Numbered from the stretch's first letter, positions 1 through 7,222 are shown. The stretch is DNA of 9,981 bases from Acidobacteriaceae bacterium (GCA_003162495.1 PMOF01000203.1:1-9981); one strand, 5' to 3'. Made by a program: numbers and translations. Notes: generated from the sequence alone by a model not told the origin.

Positions 1-849
1 ACCGTACTCAAACGGGCTCAGGATGAAAAGCTGCCGGTCATGCCGATCGTTGCCATGTTCAACAAGAAGGGCTTTCACGCGCTGGCCGCCAATCCCGCAG
101 CGCAGGCCCGCTTGAATGACGCCATGATCCGCGAATCCAGACTGCACGGCTACACCGGCTTTCAGTTTGACTTTGAAAACATCGACTGGATCGATCGCGA
201 TCCTTTGACGGAGCTCGTTAAAGCATCGGCAGAGGCAATGCACAAAGCCGGCCTGCAATTGACGATCGCTACAGTGCCCAATGCGCCCGGTTACCCCGGC
301 GCCGGCGGCTTTGCCAAGTGGATCTACACGGATTGGCGCGGCGCCTACGACATTGCAGCGATCGCGAAATACGTGGATCTGGTCTGCCTGATGACCTACG
401 ATCAGCACACGCGCTGGACGATGCCCGGCCCCGTCGCCGGCTGGGACTGGACTATTGAAAATCTCGACTACGCACTCAAGGTGGTCCCCAAAGAAAAGCT
501 TTCGCTAGGCATTCCTCTCTATGGCTACCATTGGTACACCGGGGCCCCCACCAAAGAGACGGAGTCGAGCGTGGAGAAGCCGAATCCTACCGCCGATTAC
601 ATCGGTACGCCCAATGCGCTGCAACTCGCCGAAGCTTACAACGGCAAGATTCAGTGGGACACTGAAGACCACGCCGCCTACTTTTTCTTTTACCGCGATC
701 AGATGCGCGAGTGGATCTTCTTTACCGATCTGCACACCTTCAAAGACCGCTACGAACTGGTTCAGAAAAACGGCCTGCAGGGCTTCTGCTCCTGGGTGCT
801 CGGCGAAGAGGACCCTGCCATCTGGACATTCCTTCCCCGGCGGCGCTGA
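1..849 (+). CDS. GH18 family glycoside hydrolase, YaaH-like (5' end outside window)
   Basis: This is the C-terminal 282 residues of a glycoside hydrolase family 18 TIM-barrel enzyme; the frame is open from base 1, so the start and any signal peptide lie upstream. Family members cleave chitin, peptidoglycan-related or other N-acetylglucosamine glycans by substrate-assisted catalysis. Visible motifs are YTGFQFDFE (151-177), the DxxDxDxE-type active-site strand whose final Glu (175-177) would be the acid catalyst; MTYD (391-402); GIPLYGY near 509-529; and the C-terminal SWVLGEEDPAIW, typical of spore-germination YaaH-like GH18 proteins. Two upstream acidic positions of the consensus are Thr and Gln instead of Asp, while the last Asp and Glu are kept. 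It ends with TGA at 847-849, 109 bases before the oppositely oriented tRNA. Substrate cannot be told from sequence. Fold assignment is secure; activity is inferred. Confidence 0.88.
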   Translation, partial: TVLKRAQDEKLPVMPIVAMFNKKGFHALAANPAAQARLNDAMIRESRLHGYTGFQFDFENIDWIDRDPLTELVKASAEAMHKAGLQLTIATVPNAPGYPGAGGFAKWIYTDWRGAYDIAAIAKYVDLVCLMTYDQHTRWTMPGPVAGWDWTIENLDYALKVVPKEKLSLGIPLYGYHWYTGAPTKETESSVEKPNPTADYIGTPNALQLAEAYNGKIQWDTEDHAAYFFFYRDQMREWIFFTDLHTFKDRYELVQKNGLQGFCSWVLGEEDPAIWTFLPRRR

Positions 850-891
850 CCCCTGGCGCCCGTGCCCATGAACGATGCCCTGCTGCGCGTT

Positions 892-928
892 CGCCTCGTT
901 GAACGCACGGCAATGCGCCGCGTTGAAC
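892..928. repeat. Short imperfect direct repeat in the GH18-tRNA gap
   Basis: CGCCTCGTTGAAC (892-904) and CGCCGCGTTGAAC (916-928) match at 12 of 13 bases with a 24-base period. GCGTTC just upstream (about 889-894) can also pair with GAACGC at 901-906. The following bases, about 939-958, turn sharply AT-rich up to the tRNA 3' end. I see no open frame or convincing terminator here; function unknown. Confidence 0.4.
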
Positions 929-958
929 TCGCCAACCTATCAATTTATTTTGTTATAT

Positions 959-1034
<76 letters not shown>

Positions 1035-1047
1035 CGGCCTGGAAATG

Positions 1048-1077
1048 ATTGTAGGGGCTTGGGCAGTGCTGCGACAA
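1048..1077 (-). promoter_or_regulatory. Sigma70-type promoter of the tRNA gene
   Basis: Reading the minus strand, TTGTCG (1077-1072, 4 of 6 to TTGACA) and TACAAT (1053-1048, 5 of 6 to TATAAT) are separated by 18 bases. Transcription would begin near 1041, about seven bases before the mature tRNA 5' end, a usual spacing for a tRNA gene. Its presence also argues that the ATG at 1045 is not the start of the divergent ABC-F gene. Confidence 0.6.
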
Positions 1078-1164
1078 AATCGGCGCCTGTTTGCGACGCG
1101 GAACGGCTTAGGTTGGCCAGGTGCGGAGCAAGGCGCGGCCCGCTCTCTGCGAGAATGGACGTGG

Positions 1165-3150
1165 ATGCTTTCTCTGCAAAATGCCGGCAAGCGGTTTGGA
1201 CCGCGGGTCCTGTTTCTTGAGGCCAACTGGCTGATCCGCGCGCGCGAAAAGACGGCGCTGGTGGGCGCCAACGGCACCGGAAAGTCCACGCTGATGAAGG
1301 TGCTGACGGGGCTCGAATCGCTGGATTACGGCGCCCTGCAGCAGACCCGCGGCATGAGCATTGGATATCTCCCCCAGGAGGGCCTGCGGTTGGAAGGGCG
1401 CAGCGTGTTTGCCGAGTGCCTCACAGTCTTCGACGAGTTGCGTGCGATGGAGCAGGAGATCGAGCGGCTGGGCGGCCAGTTAGCCGAACTGGATCACGCC
1501 GGGGCGGAGTATGAGGCCGCGGCGGAGCGCTACTCAATGTTGCAGGAGCGCTTTCATGCGCTGGACGGCTACGCTCTGGACGCGCAAGTGGGCGGAGTGC
1601 TGACCGGACTCGGCTTCACCAAACAGGATTGGGCGCGCCAGACGGATGAGTTCAGCGGCGGCTGGCAGATGCGCATCGCGCTGGCCAAGCTGCTGCTGGC
1701 CAAGCCTAACTTGCTCCTCCTTGACGAGCCCACCAACCACCTGGACCTGGAAACTCGCAACTGGCTCGAAGACTATCTCCGGACTTATCCGTTCGGTTAC
1801 ATATTGATCTCGCACGACCGCTATTTTCTCGATGTGACGATCGACCGCACGGTGGAGATATGGAACAAGCGCCTGCAAATCTATCAGGGCAATTACACAA
1901 AGTATCTGCAGCAGAAGGACGAACGGCGTGCGCAGTTAGAGGCGGCCTACCGCAATCAGCGCGAGCAGATCGAGCATCTTGAGGCGTTCATCAACCGCTT
2001 TCGCGCCCAGGCCACCAAGGCCAAACAGGTGCAGTCGCGCATCAAGGAACTGGATAAGATCGTGCGCATTGAAATTCCCGAAGAGGAGCCGGTGATCCAT
2101 TTCAAGTTTCCGCAGCCGCCGCCCTCGGGACGCACGGTGGTAGAAGCAGACGGGCTCTCGAAGAGTTACGGCGAAAAGCAGGTTCTTAGCGGTGTCAAAT
2201 TCACCATTGAGCGCGGAGACAGGGTTGCCCTGGTGGGCGTGAACGGCGCGGGCAAGTCCACACTGATCCGCCTGCTCACGGGGGACGAAGCGCCCACGGC
2301 CGGAACGGTGCGCCTCGGCCACAATGTTGTGAGCGAGTACTTTGCGCAGGACCAGTACAAGGTGCTGGATGGCGAATCGCGCATGCTGGACGACATTAGC
2401 CGCGCCGCGCTCAAAGTACCGGAACAGGCGCTGCGGTCGTTGTTGGGGTGTTTTCTGTTTAGCGGCGACGATGTATACAAGCCTCTCGGCGTGTTGAGCG
2501 GCGGAGAGCGCAACCGCTACGCGCTGGCGCGGATTCTGGTCTCGCCGTCGAACTTTTTGCTGCTCGATGAGCCCACGAATCACCTGGACATGCGCGCTAA
2601 GGACGTGCTGCTCGAGGCGCTGGCCGCTTTTTCTGGCACCGTGGTCTTTGTCTCTCACGACCGCTATTTCATTGACCGGCTGGCCACGCGGGTCCTGGAG
2701 GTGGAGGGCGGAACGGTGACCAGCCACGAGGGCAACTACGAAGACTATCTGCGGCGCAAAGAGGCTCTGGCTGCCGGCGCTCCTTCCCCAACAACGAGTC
2801 ATCCTGAGCGAGCGGAGCGAGTCGAAGGACCTGCGTCTCAACTGCAGGCCGCATCGCCCCCATCGGAGGGGGCAAATGGCGCTAATGGTACTGCAATCGA
2901 TCGCCCCCGCCGCCTGAATCCCATCAAGCAGAAGCAGATGGAGGAGCGCTGTGCGTTTTTGGAAGAAGAAACTCCGCGCATCGAAGCTGCCATTGCGCAC
3001 ACCGAGCAGCAATTGAGCGTCTATGTCTCTGCAGCGGAAACGGATCGGCTGAGCAATCTGGCCGAAGACCTGCGCAGCCAGTTAGCCGCGCTGACTGCCG
3101 AGTGGGAAGACCTGATGGCGCAGTTGGACGGGCAGGCTGCGCTATCCTGA
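1165..3150 (+). CDS. ABC-F family ribosome-associated ATPase (YheS/YdiF-like)
   Basis: A 661-residue cytosolic protein with two ABC ATPase domains and no membrane segments. ABC-F proteins bind the ribosomal E site and act on the P-site tRNA to relieve stalling. Domain 1 has Walker A GANGTGKST (34-42), signature SGGWQ (164-168), Walker B ending DE (187-188) and H-loop His217; domain 2 has GVNGAGKST (358-366), SGGER (445-449), DE (468-469) and His498. Between them lies the charged tRNA-interaction linker including FRAQATKAKQVQSRIKEL, most like the YheS/YdiF branch. A C-terminal coiled coil starts near LNPIKQKQMEER. The linker before it carries a translated dispersed repeat, HPERAERVEGP (546-556). 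I chose ATG 1165, giving MLSLQNAGKRFG, because the family starts there; ATG 1045 would overlap the tRNA promoter. No strong ribosome binding site is seen. Antibiotic-resistance activity cannot be inferred. Confidence 0.93.
   Translation: MLSLQNAGKRFGPRVLFLEANWLIRAREKTALVGANGTGKSTLMKVLTGLESLDYGALQQTRGMSIGYLPQEGLRLEGRSVFAECLTVFDELRAMEQEIERLGGQLAELDHAGAEYEAAAERYSMLQERFHALDGYALDAQVGGVLTGLGFTKQDWARQTDEFSGGWQMRIALAKLLLAKPNLLLLDEPTNHLDLETRNWLEDYLRTYPFGYILISHDRYFLDVTIDRTVEIWNKRLQIYQGNYTKYLQQKDERRAQLEAAYRNQREQIEHLEAFINRFRAQATKAKQVQSRIKELDKIVRIEIPEEEPVIHFKFPQPPPSGRTVVEADGLSKSYGEKQVLSGVKFTIERGDRVALVGVNGAGKSTLIRLLTGDEAPTAGTVRLGHNVVSEYFAQDQYKVLDGESRMLDDISRAALKVPEQALRSLLGCFLFSGDDVYKPLGVLSGGERNRYALARILVSPSNFLLLDEPTNHLDMRAKDVLLEALAAFSGTVVFVSHDRYFIDRLATRVLEVEGGTVTSHEGNYEDYLRRKEALAAGAPSPTTSHPERAERVEGPASQLQAASPPSEGANGANGTAIDRPRRLNPIKQKQMEERCAFLEEETPRIEAAIAHTEQQLSVYVSAAETDRLSNLAEDLRSQLAALTAEWEDLMAQLDGQAALS
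2798..2840 (+). repeat. Dispersed 'HPER'-coding repeat inside the ABC-F gene
   Basis: The stretch beginning GTCATCCTGAGCGAGCGG and running through AGTCGAAGGACC is recognised from memory as a very common dispersed intergenic repeat of Acidobacteriota and some other phyla, giving peptides like HPERSEGSxVEGP when translated. Here it lies in frame in the linker between the second ATPase domain and the C-terminal coiled coil. Directly after it, GCCCCC (2856-2861) and GGGGGC (2868-2873) form a short hairpin with a six-base loop. Copy number in the genome cannot be seen from this window. Confidence 0.65.
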
Positions 3151-3188
3151 GACGGTCTTTATAGCCCGTCGTGCATAATCAAAATACG

Positions 3189-6080
3189 ATGGCCCTTTTG
3201 TGGAATCCCGAGAGCTGGTCGCAACGGCTGGCGGAGCTGGAAGCGCAATCCGGCGACCTCAAAGAAGCTCCCCTGCGGCGCGATGTGCGTTCGCTGGGCA
3301 TGCTGCTTGGCGAAGTATTGCGCGAGCAGGCCGGCGACGAGTTGTTTGCCCATGTGGAGGCACTGCGGCAGGGCACCATCCGCCGCCGCGATGCGGAGAG
3401 CAGCGGCAGCGACGAAGAGGCCGCGCGCCAAGCCGCCACCGCGCTCGAACTGGTGCACTCGCTTCCCGCGGAGCGCGCCATTCTGCTCACCCGCGCTTTT
3501 GCTTTCTACTTCGAGCTCATCAACCTAGCGGAAACCAATCATCGCAAGCGGCGGCGCATTGCGCTTCGGCTCAGCGGTCGGGCCGGCCGCCAGCGCGGGT
3601 CTTTGACCGGGACTTTGTCCGAAATGCGCCGCGTGGGCATCAGCGCGGACGAGGCTCTCGACTGGCTCAAGCGCGTGTTCGTCGTGCCCGTGTTTACCGC
3701 GCACCCCACTGAGGTGGCGCGGCGCTCGGTGATGTTCAAGCGCAGGCGCATCGGCGAGTTCCTCGCCACGCTCGATCGCATTCCAGTGCCCGAGCAGGAC
3801 CTGGCGCGCCTGGAACAACTGGTGCTTGCCGAGATCACCAGCCTGTGGCAGACCGACGAGGTCCGATCGCGCCGGCCAACGGTTTACGACGAAATCAAGA
3901 TGGGCCTCGACTACTACGATGTCTCCATCTTCGAGACGTTGCCGTGCCTTTACCGCGAGATCTCGGAGGCGCTCCAGGCGTCGTACGGCGTGGAGATCGA
4001 AGCGCTGGCGCTGCCCCAGGTCTTATCGTTCGGCTCCTGGATCGGCGGCGACCGCGACGGCAATCCCTTTGTCACGCCCCAAGTGACGCGCGACTCCATT
4101 CAACTGGCGCGCGGGCACCTGCTGCTCTATTACCAGCGGCAACTGCAGGAGATCGTCGACCTGCTCACCACCAGCGCGCAGCAGAGGCCAGTGAGCGACC
4201 AATTGCTGGCAAAACTCGAAGAGTATGTGGCCCAGGTGCACACGCCGGAAGCGCAGGTGTTCGGCGAGCAGTATGAGTTTGAATACTATCGCCGATTTGT
4301 GATCTGTCTCAAGGCGAGGGTGCAGCGGACGCTGGAAAGGACGGGGAAGCAAGCAGGCCCCGGCGTCACATCGGCGCCGATTGCTGATCAAACGCTCGCG
4401 CAGGGACAGGAACAACTCAATCAGGTGCTGCCGCCCTACTGCTCGGTGGAAGAATTCCTCGATGATCTGGAAACATTGCGCGCCTCGCTGGCCGCCAATC
4501 GCGGCATTCGCATCGCGCGCACATTGGTCGATCCGCTCATTTTGCAGGTGCGCACCTTTGGGCTGCATTTGCATACGCTGGACATTCGCCAGCACGCGCG
4601 CGTGCTGGCAGCCGCACTGCAAGAGGCCATCCGCGATACCCTGGCGCAATCGCTGCCCGGTCCGCTCTCGGCGGAGACTGCCAGCGTGCTTGAGACCTTT
4701 CGCGTGGTAGCCGAAGTCAAGGCGAGTTGCTCACCCGAGACGATTCGCCAATACGTGATCAGCGGCGCGGCCACGGTGGAAGACGTGCTGACGGTGGTGC
4801 GGCTGGCGCGGCTGGGCGGGGTGCAGGTTGAAGGCGCAGGGCGCGATCCGGGATTGCCACCCCACGGACGAGGACCTGTCCGTGGGGACCCCGGATTGAT
4901 GCCGGTGCCGCTCTTCGAATCCATCGACGATCTGCGTCAGGCGCCAGCGGTCTGCCGCGAACTCTGGAGCCGGCCCGACTATCGCACCCTGATGGTCACC
5001 TGGGACAACTGGCAGGAGGTCATGCTGGGTTATTCGGATTCGAATAAAGACGGCGGCATGTTGACCAGCACCTGGGAAATTTTCCGCGCCCACCGCGACC
5101 TGCACGTGGCGGCGCGCGAGGCGGGCGTGAAGCTGCGGCTCTTTCATGGCCGCGGCGGCACGGTGGGTCGTGGCGGCGGACCCACGCATCGCGCCATCTT
5201 CGCCCAGCCCATGGATTCCTTCGATGGCCAATTGCGCATTACCGAACAGGGCGAGGTGCTGAACTTCAAATATGCCGACGAAGTGCTGGCTGAACGCAAT
5301 CTTGAGTTGATGATCGCGGCATCGCTCGACGCATTGGCGCGTCCCAATGCACGCGATCCCGAGGGCCACTTCACCGGCGTGCTCAAGCCGGAGTGGGAGT
5401 CTGCCCTCGACCAGCTTTCTGACCTCGCATACGGCTTCTACCGCAAGCACATTCTCGACGATCCAGGCGTGGTTACTTACTTTGAGCAGTCCACGCCAGT
5501 GGGCGAACTGGAGAACGCCAAGATCGGCTCGCGACCCTCGCGGCGCAAAGCTTCACCCCGGCTTTCCGATCTGCGCGCCATTCCCTGGGTCTTCGGCTGG
5601 ACGCAATCGCGGCTGCTGGTGCCGGCATGGTTTGGCGTGGGCTTTGCGATGGAAGAATATCTGGCCCAGCCGGGCGCGCTCGAATTGTTGCAAACCATGG
5701 CTCGCGAGTTTCCGCTGTTTATTGACCTGGTCCGCAACGTGGAGATGGCGCTGGGCAAGGTGGATCTGGCCACGGCGCGGCTCTACTCGTCGCTGGTTAA
5801 GGACGCAAAGCTTCGCGAGCGCATCTACGACCTGTTCGATGCTGAATTTCATCGCACCGTGCGCGCCGTTCTCGCGGTCACGCGGCAAACCGAACTGCTT
5901 CAGACCAATCAGGTGCTGGCTCACTCCATTCGGCTGCGCAATCCGTATGTCGATCCCATGCACCTCATCCAGGTGGACATGCTGCGCCGCAAACGCGCGG
6001 GCGAAGATACGCCCGAAATCAACCGCGCCATTGCCGCAACCATCAGCGGCATTTCAGCCGGGCTCCGCAATACCGGCTGA
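3189..6080 (+). CDS. ppc: Phosphoenolpyruvate carboxylase
   Basis: A complete 963-residue cytosolic enzyme, longer than the 883 of E. coli, catalysing PEP + bicarbonate to oxaloacetate + phosphate, the anaplerotic feed of the TCA cycle. Visible motifs: FTAHPTE with catalytic His172; GGDRDGNP (286-293); GYSDSNKDGG (614-623); FHGRGGTVGRGGGP (652-665) with the glycine-rich PEP loop; IPWVFGWTQSR; LRNPYVDPMHLIQ; and the conserved C-terminal Asn-Thr-Gly. The residues that bind the aspartate inhibitor in E. coli appear kept (Arg661, the Lys of GKVDL, the C-terminal Asn), so aspartate inhibition is likely. Residues 549-571 carry an extra loop encoded by a palindromic repeat. ATG 3189 is preferred over an in-frame GTG at 3171 because a -10-like CATAAT (3174-3179) lies between them; neither has a ribosome binding site. 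It follows the ABC-F gene by 38 bases. Confidence 0.96.
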   Translation: MALLWNPESWSQRLAELEAQSGDLKEAPLRRDVRSLGMLLGEVLREQAGDELFAHVEALRQGTIRRRDAESSGSDEEAARQAATALELVHSLPAERAILLTRAFAFYFELINLAETNHRKRRRIALRLSGRAGRQRGSLTGTLSEMRRVGISADEALDWLKRVFVVPVFTAHPTEVARRSVMFKRRRIGEFLATLDRIPVPEQDLARLEQLVLAEITSLWQTDEVRSRRPTVYDEIKMGLDYYDVSIFETLPCLYREISEALQASYGVEIEALALPQVLSFGSWIGGDRDGNPFVTPQVTRDSIQLARGHLLLYYQRQLQEIVDLLTTSAQQRPVSDQLLAKLEEYVAQVHTPEAQVFGEQYEFEYYRRFVICLKARVQRTLERTGKQAGPGVTSAPIADQTLAQGQEQLNQVLPPYCSVEEFLDDLETLRASLAANRGIRIARTLVDPLILQVRTFGLHLHTLDIRQHARVLAAALQEAIRDTLAQSLPGPLSAETASVLETFRVVAEVKASCSPETIRQYVISGAATVEDVLTVVRLARLGGVQVEGAGRDPGLPPHGRGPVRGDPGLMPVPLFESIDDLRQAPAVCRELWSRPDYRTLMVTWDNWQEVMLGYSDSNKDGGMLTSTWEIFRAHRDLHVAAREAGVKLRLFHGRGGTVGRGGGPTHRAIFAQPMDSFDGQLRITEQGEVLNFKYADEVLAERNLELMIAASLDALARPNARDPEGHFTGVLKPEWESALDQLSDLAYGFYRKHILDDPGVVTYFEQSTPVGELENAKIGSRPSRRKASPRLSDLRAIPWVFGWTQSRLLVPAWFGVGFAMEEYLAQPGALELLQTMAREFPLFIDLVRNVEMALGKVDLATARLYSSLVKDAKLRERIYDLFDAEFHRTVRAVLAVTRQTELLQTNQVLAHSIRLRNPYVDPMHLIQVDMLRRKRAGEDTPEINRAIAATISGISAGLRNTG
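4845..4898 (+). repeat. Palindromic repeat inserted in frame in ppc
   Basis: CCCCACGGAC (4860-4869) and GTCCGTGGGG (4878-4887) are perfect 10-bp inverted repeats around an eight-base loop. They are flanked by an imperfect 12-bp direct repeat, GATCCGGGATTG (4845-4856) and GACCCCGGATTG (4887-4898), 10 of 12 identical and exactly 42 bases apart. Both copies translate as Asp-Pro-Gly-Leu, and 42 bases is 14 codons, so removing one unit restores a normal-looking PEP carboxylase loop, DPGLMPVPLFE. This is what in-frame insertion with a target duplication, or tandem duplication, would leave. Structure is seen directly; origin is inferred. Confidence 0.75.
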
Positions 6081-6119
6081 GATGCGCATCGCACTTATCA
6101 CGTACGCTCTTTGCGCCGG

Positions 6120-6626
6120 CTAACGCAGAGTCAAATGAACCGCTACGTGGAGCGCCACCACCAGGACCATGGCTAATATGCCTGCCGCCACCGGGCCCTT
6201 TTTTCGCCACAGCATCACGGTCGCTGCCACAAAGATCGCTTCCGGTATGGCCATCACCGCCAGCCAGTATGCCCAGGGAGAGTGGTCGAGCCCCGGAAAC
6301 ACCAGGCCGGCGAGGCGCAGCGTTGCCAGTGCGCACCCCACCAGGGCTAAAGCAGAGAGCACGCCTAATCCAATTCCAAGCGCTTTTTTCCCTTTGTTGT
6401 TCATCCTTCCCTCCATTGATTTGCTTTTGAACCACATTCGCCAAACGCTCGCGGCGCGCCGCAGAATCGCCGAAGTACTTCCAATCGCCCAGAAAAGCGC
6501 CGCCCAGTCTTCTTCAATAAAATCGAGCTCGCGCAGCATGGCGCTGGCCCAGTCGCGGCTGTCGTCCGGCGCATAGCGAAGCACGGCGCTGAGCATCTTG
6601 ACGGCAAGCCTGCGAGGCGCCCCCAT
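6120..6626 (-). CDS. PadR-associated small membrane protein
   Basis: A 168-residue protein of unknown function. Residues 1-70 are polar and helical (DDSRDWASAMLRELDFIEED, then a Trp-rich WAALFWAIGS). Three hydrophobic segments follow at about 82-110, 118-140 and 145-165, separated by Lys/Arg-rich turns, indicating an inner-membrane protein. The start codon overlaps the padR stop as TGATG (6628-6624), so translation is coupled to padR. An internal Met75 (6404) has a strong GGAGG site five bases ahead, so a 94-residue product with just the membrane part could also be made. From memory, similar proteins sit beside PadR genes in acidobacteria, and PadR targets are often membrane proteins, so this is probably the regulated partner. 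It converges on ppc, stop codons 40 bases apart, with no clear terminator between them. Confidence 0.75.
   Translation of the reverse strand: MGAPRRLAVKMLSAVLRYAPDDSRDWASAMLRELDFIEEDWAALFWAIGSTSAILRRAASVWRMWFKSKSMEGRMNNKGKKALGIGLGVLSALALVGCALATLRLAGLVFPGLDHSPWAYWLAVMAIPEAIFVAATVMLWRKKGPVAAGILAMVLVVALHVAVHLTLR
6405..6414 (-). promoter_or_regulatory. Strong internal ribosome binding site before Met75 of the membrane protein
   Basis: On the minus strand GGAGGGAAGG runs directly up to an in-frame ATG at 6404-6402, GGAGG being five bases from it. This is one of the two best Shine-Dalgarno matches in the window and lies inside the longer reading frame, just where the soluble part ends and the first membrane segment begins. 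Confidence 0.5.
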
Positions 6627-6949
6627 CAGGAAACCAACCAGCCCTTCATCCGATTCAGCGCCACTTGTCGCCCCAAGGAGCCGTTGATATCCGCGGCCGC
6701 GTTGGCTCGCGCAAACCGCAATCCATCGGGCGTAAACCGGTACATATGACGCGGAGGTTTGCCTGGCTCGCCAGGCTCCCACATAGTTTCAAGCAGGCTG
6801 CGCTCTGCCAACCGCATGAGAATCGGATAGAGCGTACCGGACTTCAAACCCGTGTTGCGGCTGATGTCGTATCCATACTTCCAATCCGCGGGCTGCTCGA
6901 GAAAAGCATTCAGAATCCGGATGGTTTGCGCAGTGAGTCGAAGCTTCAT
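6626..6949 (-). CDS. PadR family transcriptional regulator
   Basis: A 107-residue winged-helix repressor, normal length for the short PadR class. The sequence shows the PadR signature GYDISRNTGLKSGTLYPIL (recognition helix region) followed by MRLAERSLLE and the wing, with RHMYRFTPDGLRFA closing the domain; there is only a short C-terminal tail for dimerisation. PadR proteins bind as dimers to ATGT/ACAT-type palindromes and often repress themselves and an adjacent membrane-protein gene. Here a perfect palindrome with core TACATATGTA ends two bases before the start codon and covers the promoter, so autorepression is very likely. The stop overlaps the downstream ATG (TGATG), giving a two-gene operon. 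No ribosome binding site precedes ATG 6949, in keeping with a leaderless mRNA. The inducer is unknown. Confidence 0.92.
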   Translation of the reverse strand: MKLRLTAQTIRILNAFLEQPADWKYGYDISRNTGLKSGTLYPILMRLAERSLLETMWEPGEPGKPPRHMYRFTPDGLRFARANAAADINGSLGRQVALNRMKGWLVS

Positions 6950-6951
6950 GC

Positions 6952-6979
6952 GGCTAACTCTACATATGTAGAGTTAGCC
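6952..6979. promoter_or_regulatory. Perfect 28-bp palindrome, probable PadR operator
   Basis: The left half GGCTAACTCTACAT (6952-6965) is the exact reverse complement of the right half ATGTAGAGTTAGCC (6966-6979). The ACAT and ATGT tetramers at the centre are those used by known PadR operators, though here they abut instead of being spaced. It spans the padR spacer and -10 box, so a bound dimer would block RNA polymerase. Confidence 0.85.
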
Positions 6980-6985
6980 TGTCAA
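6957..6985 (-). promoter_or_regulatory. padR promoter, probably giving a leaderless mRNA
   Basis: On the minus strand a consensus -35 TTGACA (6985-6980) is followed after exactly 17 bases by TAGAGT (6962-6957, 4 of 6 to TATAAT). Seven bases separate the -10 box from the ATG at 6949, so the predicted first transcribed base is the A of the start codon or within a base or two of it. No ribosome binding site exists in the gap. Confidence 0.7.
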
Positions 6986-7217
6986 CTGCTATTCAAATAT
7001 TTTTTTCCAGCAATCGATGCGGTCGCCGCGGAGTTTCCCTTGCCAGATTCCGCGCGCTGGGTCTACGCTGTGGGTATGCGTCGATGTCGCTAACACCGCC
7101 CTGGTGCCAGCTCCGATGCGGACGTGCATCCCAAGACCCGCACAGGCCTGCTCGTCTGAAGGCAACCCACCACCCCAAATTTTGAAACGAAGGACCAGGG
7201 CCGCATGCCTTGGGAAG

Positions 7218-7222
7218 AGGAG
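7218..7222 (+). promoter_or_regulatory. Ribosome binding site of cysK
   Basis: AGGAG six bases before ATG 7229 decides the start; an in-frame ATG at 7205 lacks such a site and would add eight residues (MPWEEEKI) not usual in CysK. The rest of the padR-cysK gap (6986-7217) shows no gene. A weak TTGCCA/TACGCT pair near 7039-7062 (18-base spacer) is the best promoter candidate I can find for cysK. Confidence 0.7.

Noticed and set aside
1045..1164. N-terminal 40-residue extension of the ABC-F protein from ATG 1045
   Set aside because: It overlaps the tRNA promoter, has no ABC-F character, and the family starts at the MLSLQNAGKRFG position.
1936..3012. Long minus-strand open frame opposite the ABC-F gene (358 codons)
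   Set aside because: Antisense shadow of a high-GC gene; low-complexity Arg/Leu-rich product with no recognisable domain.
6081..6119. GATGCGCATC palindrome between ppc and the membrane gene as a terminator
   Set aside because: Only 10 bp, no loop and no T-run; too weak for an intrinsic terminator.
6627..6782. 52-residue N-terminal extension of the membrane protein into padR
   Set aside because: This is the alternative frame of padR; the TGATG overlap gives a natural start at 6626.
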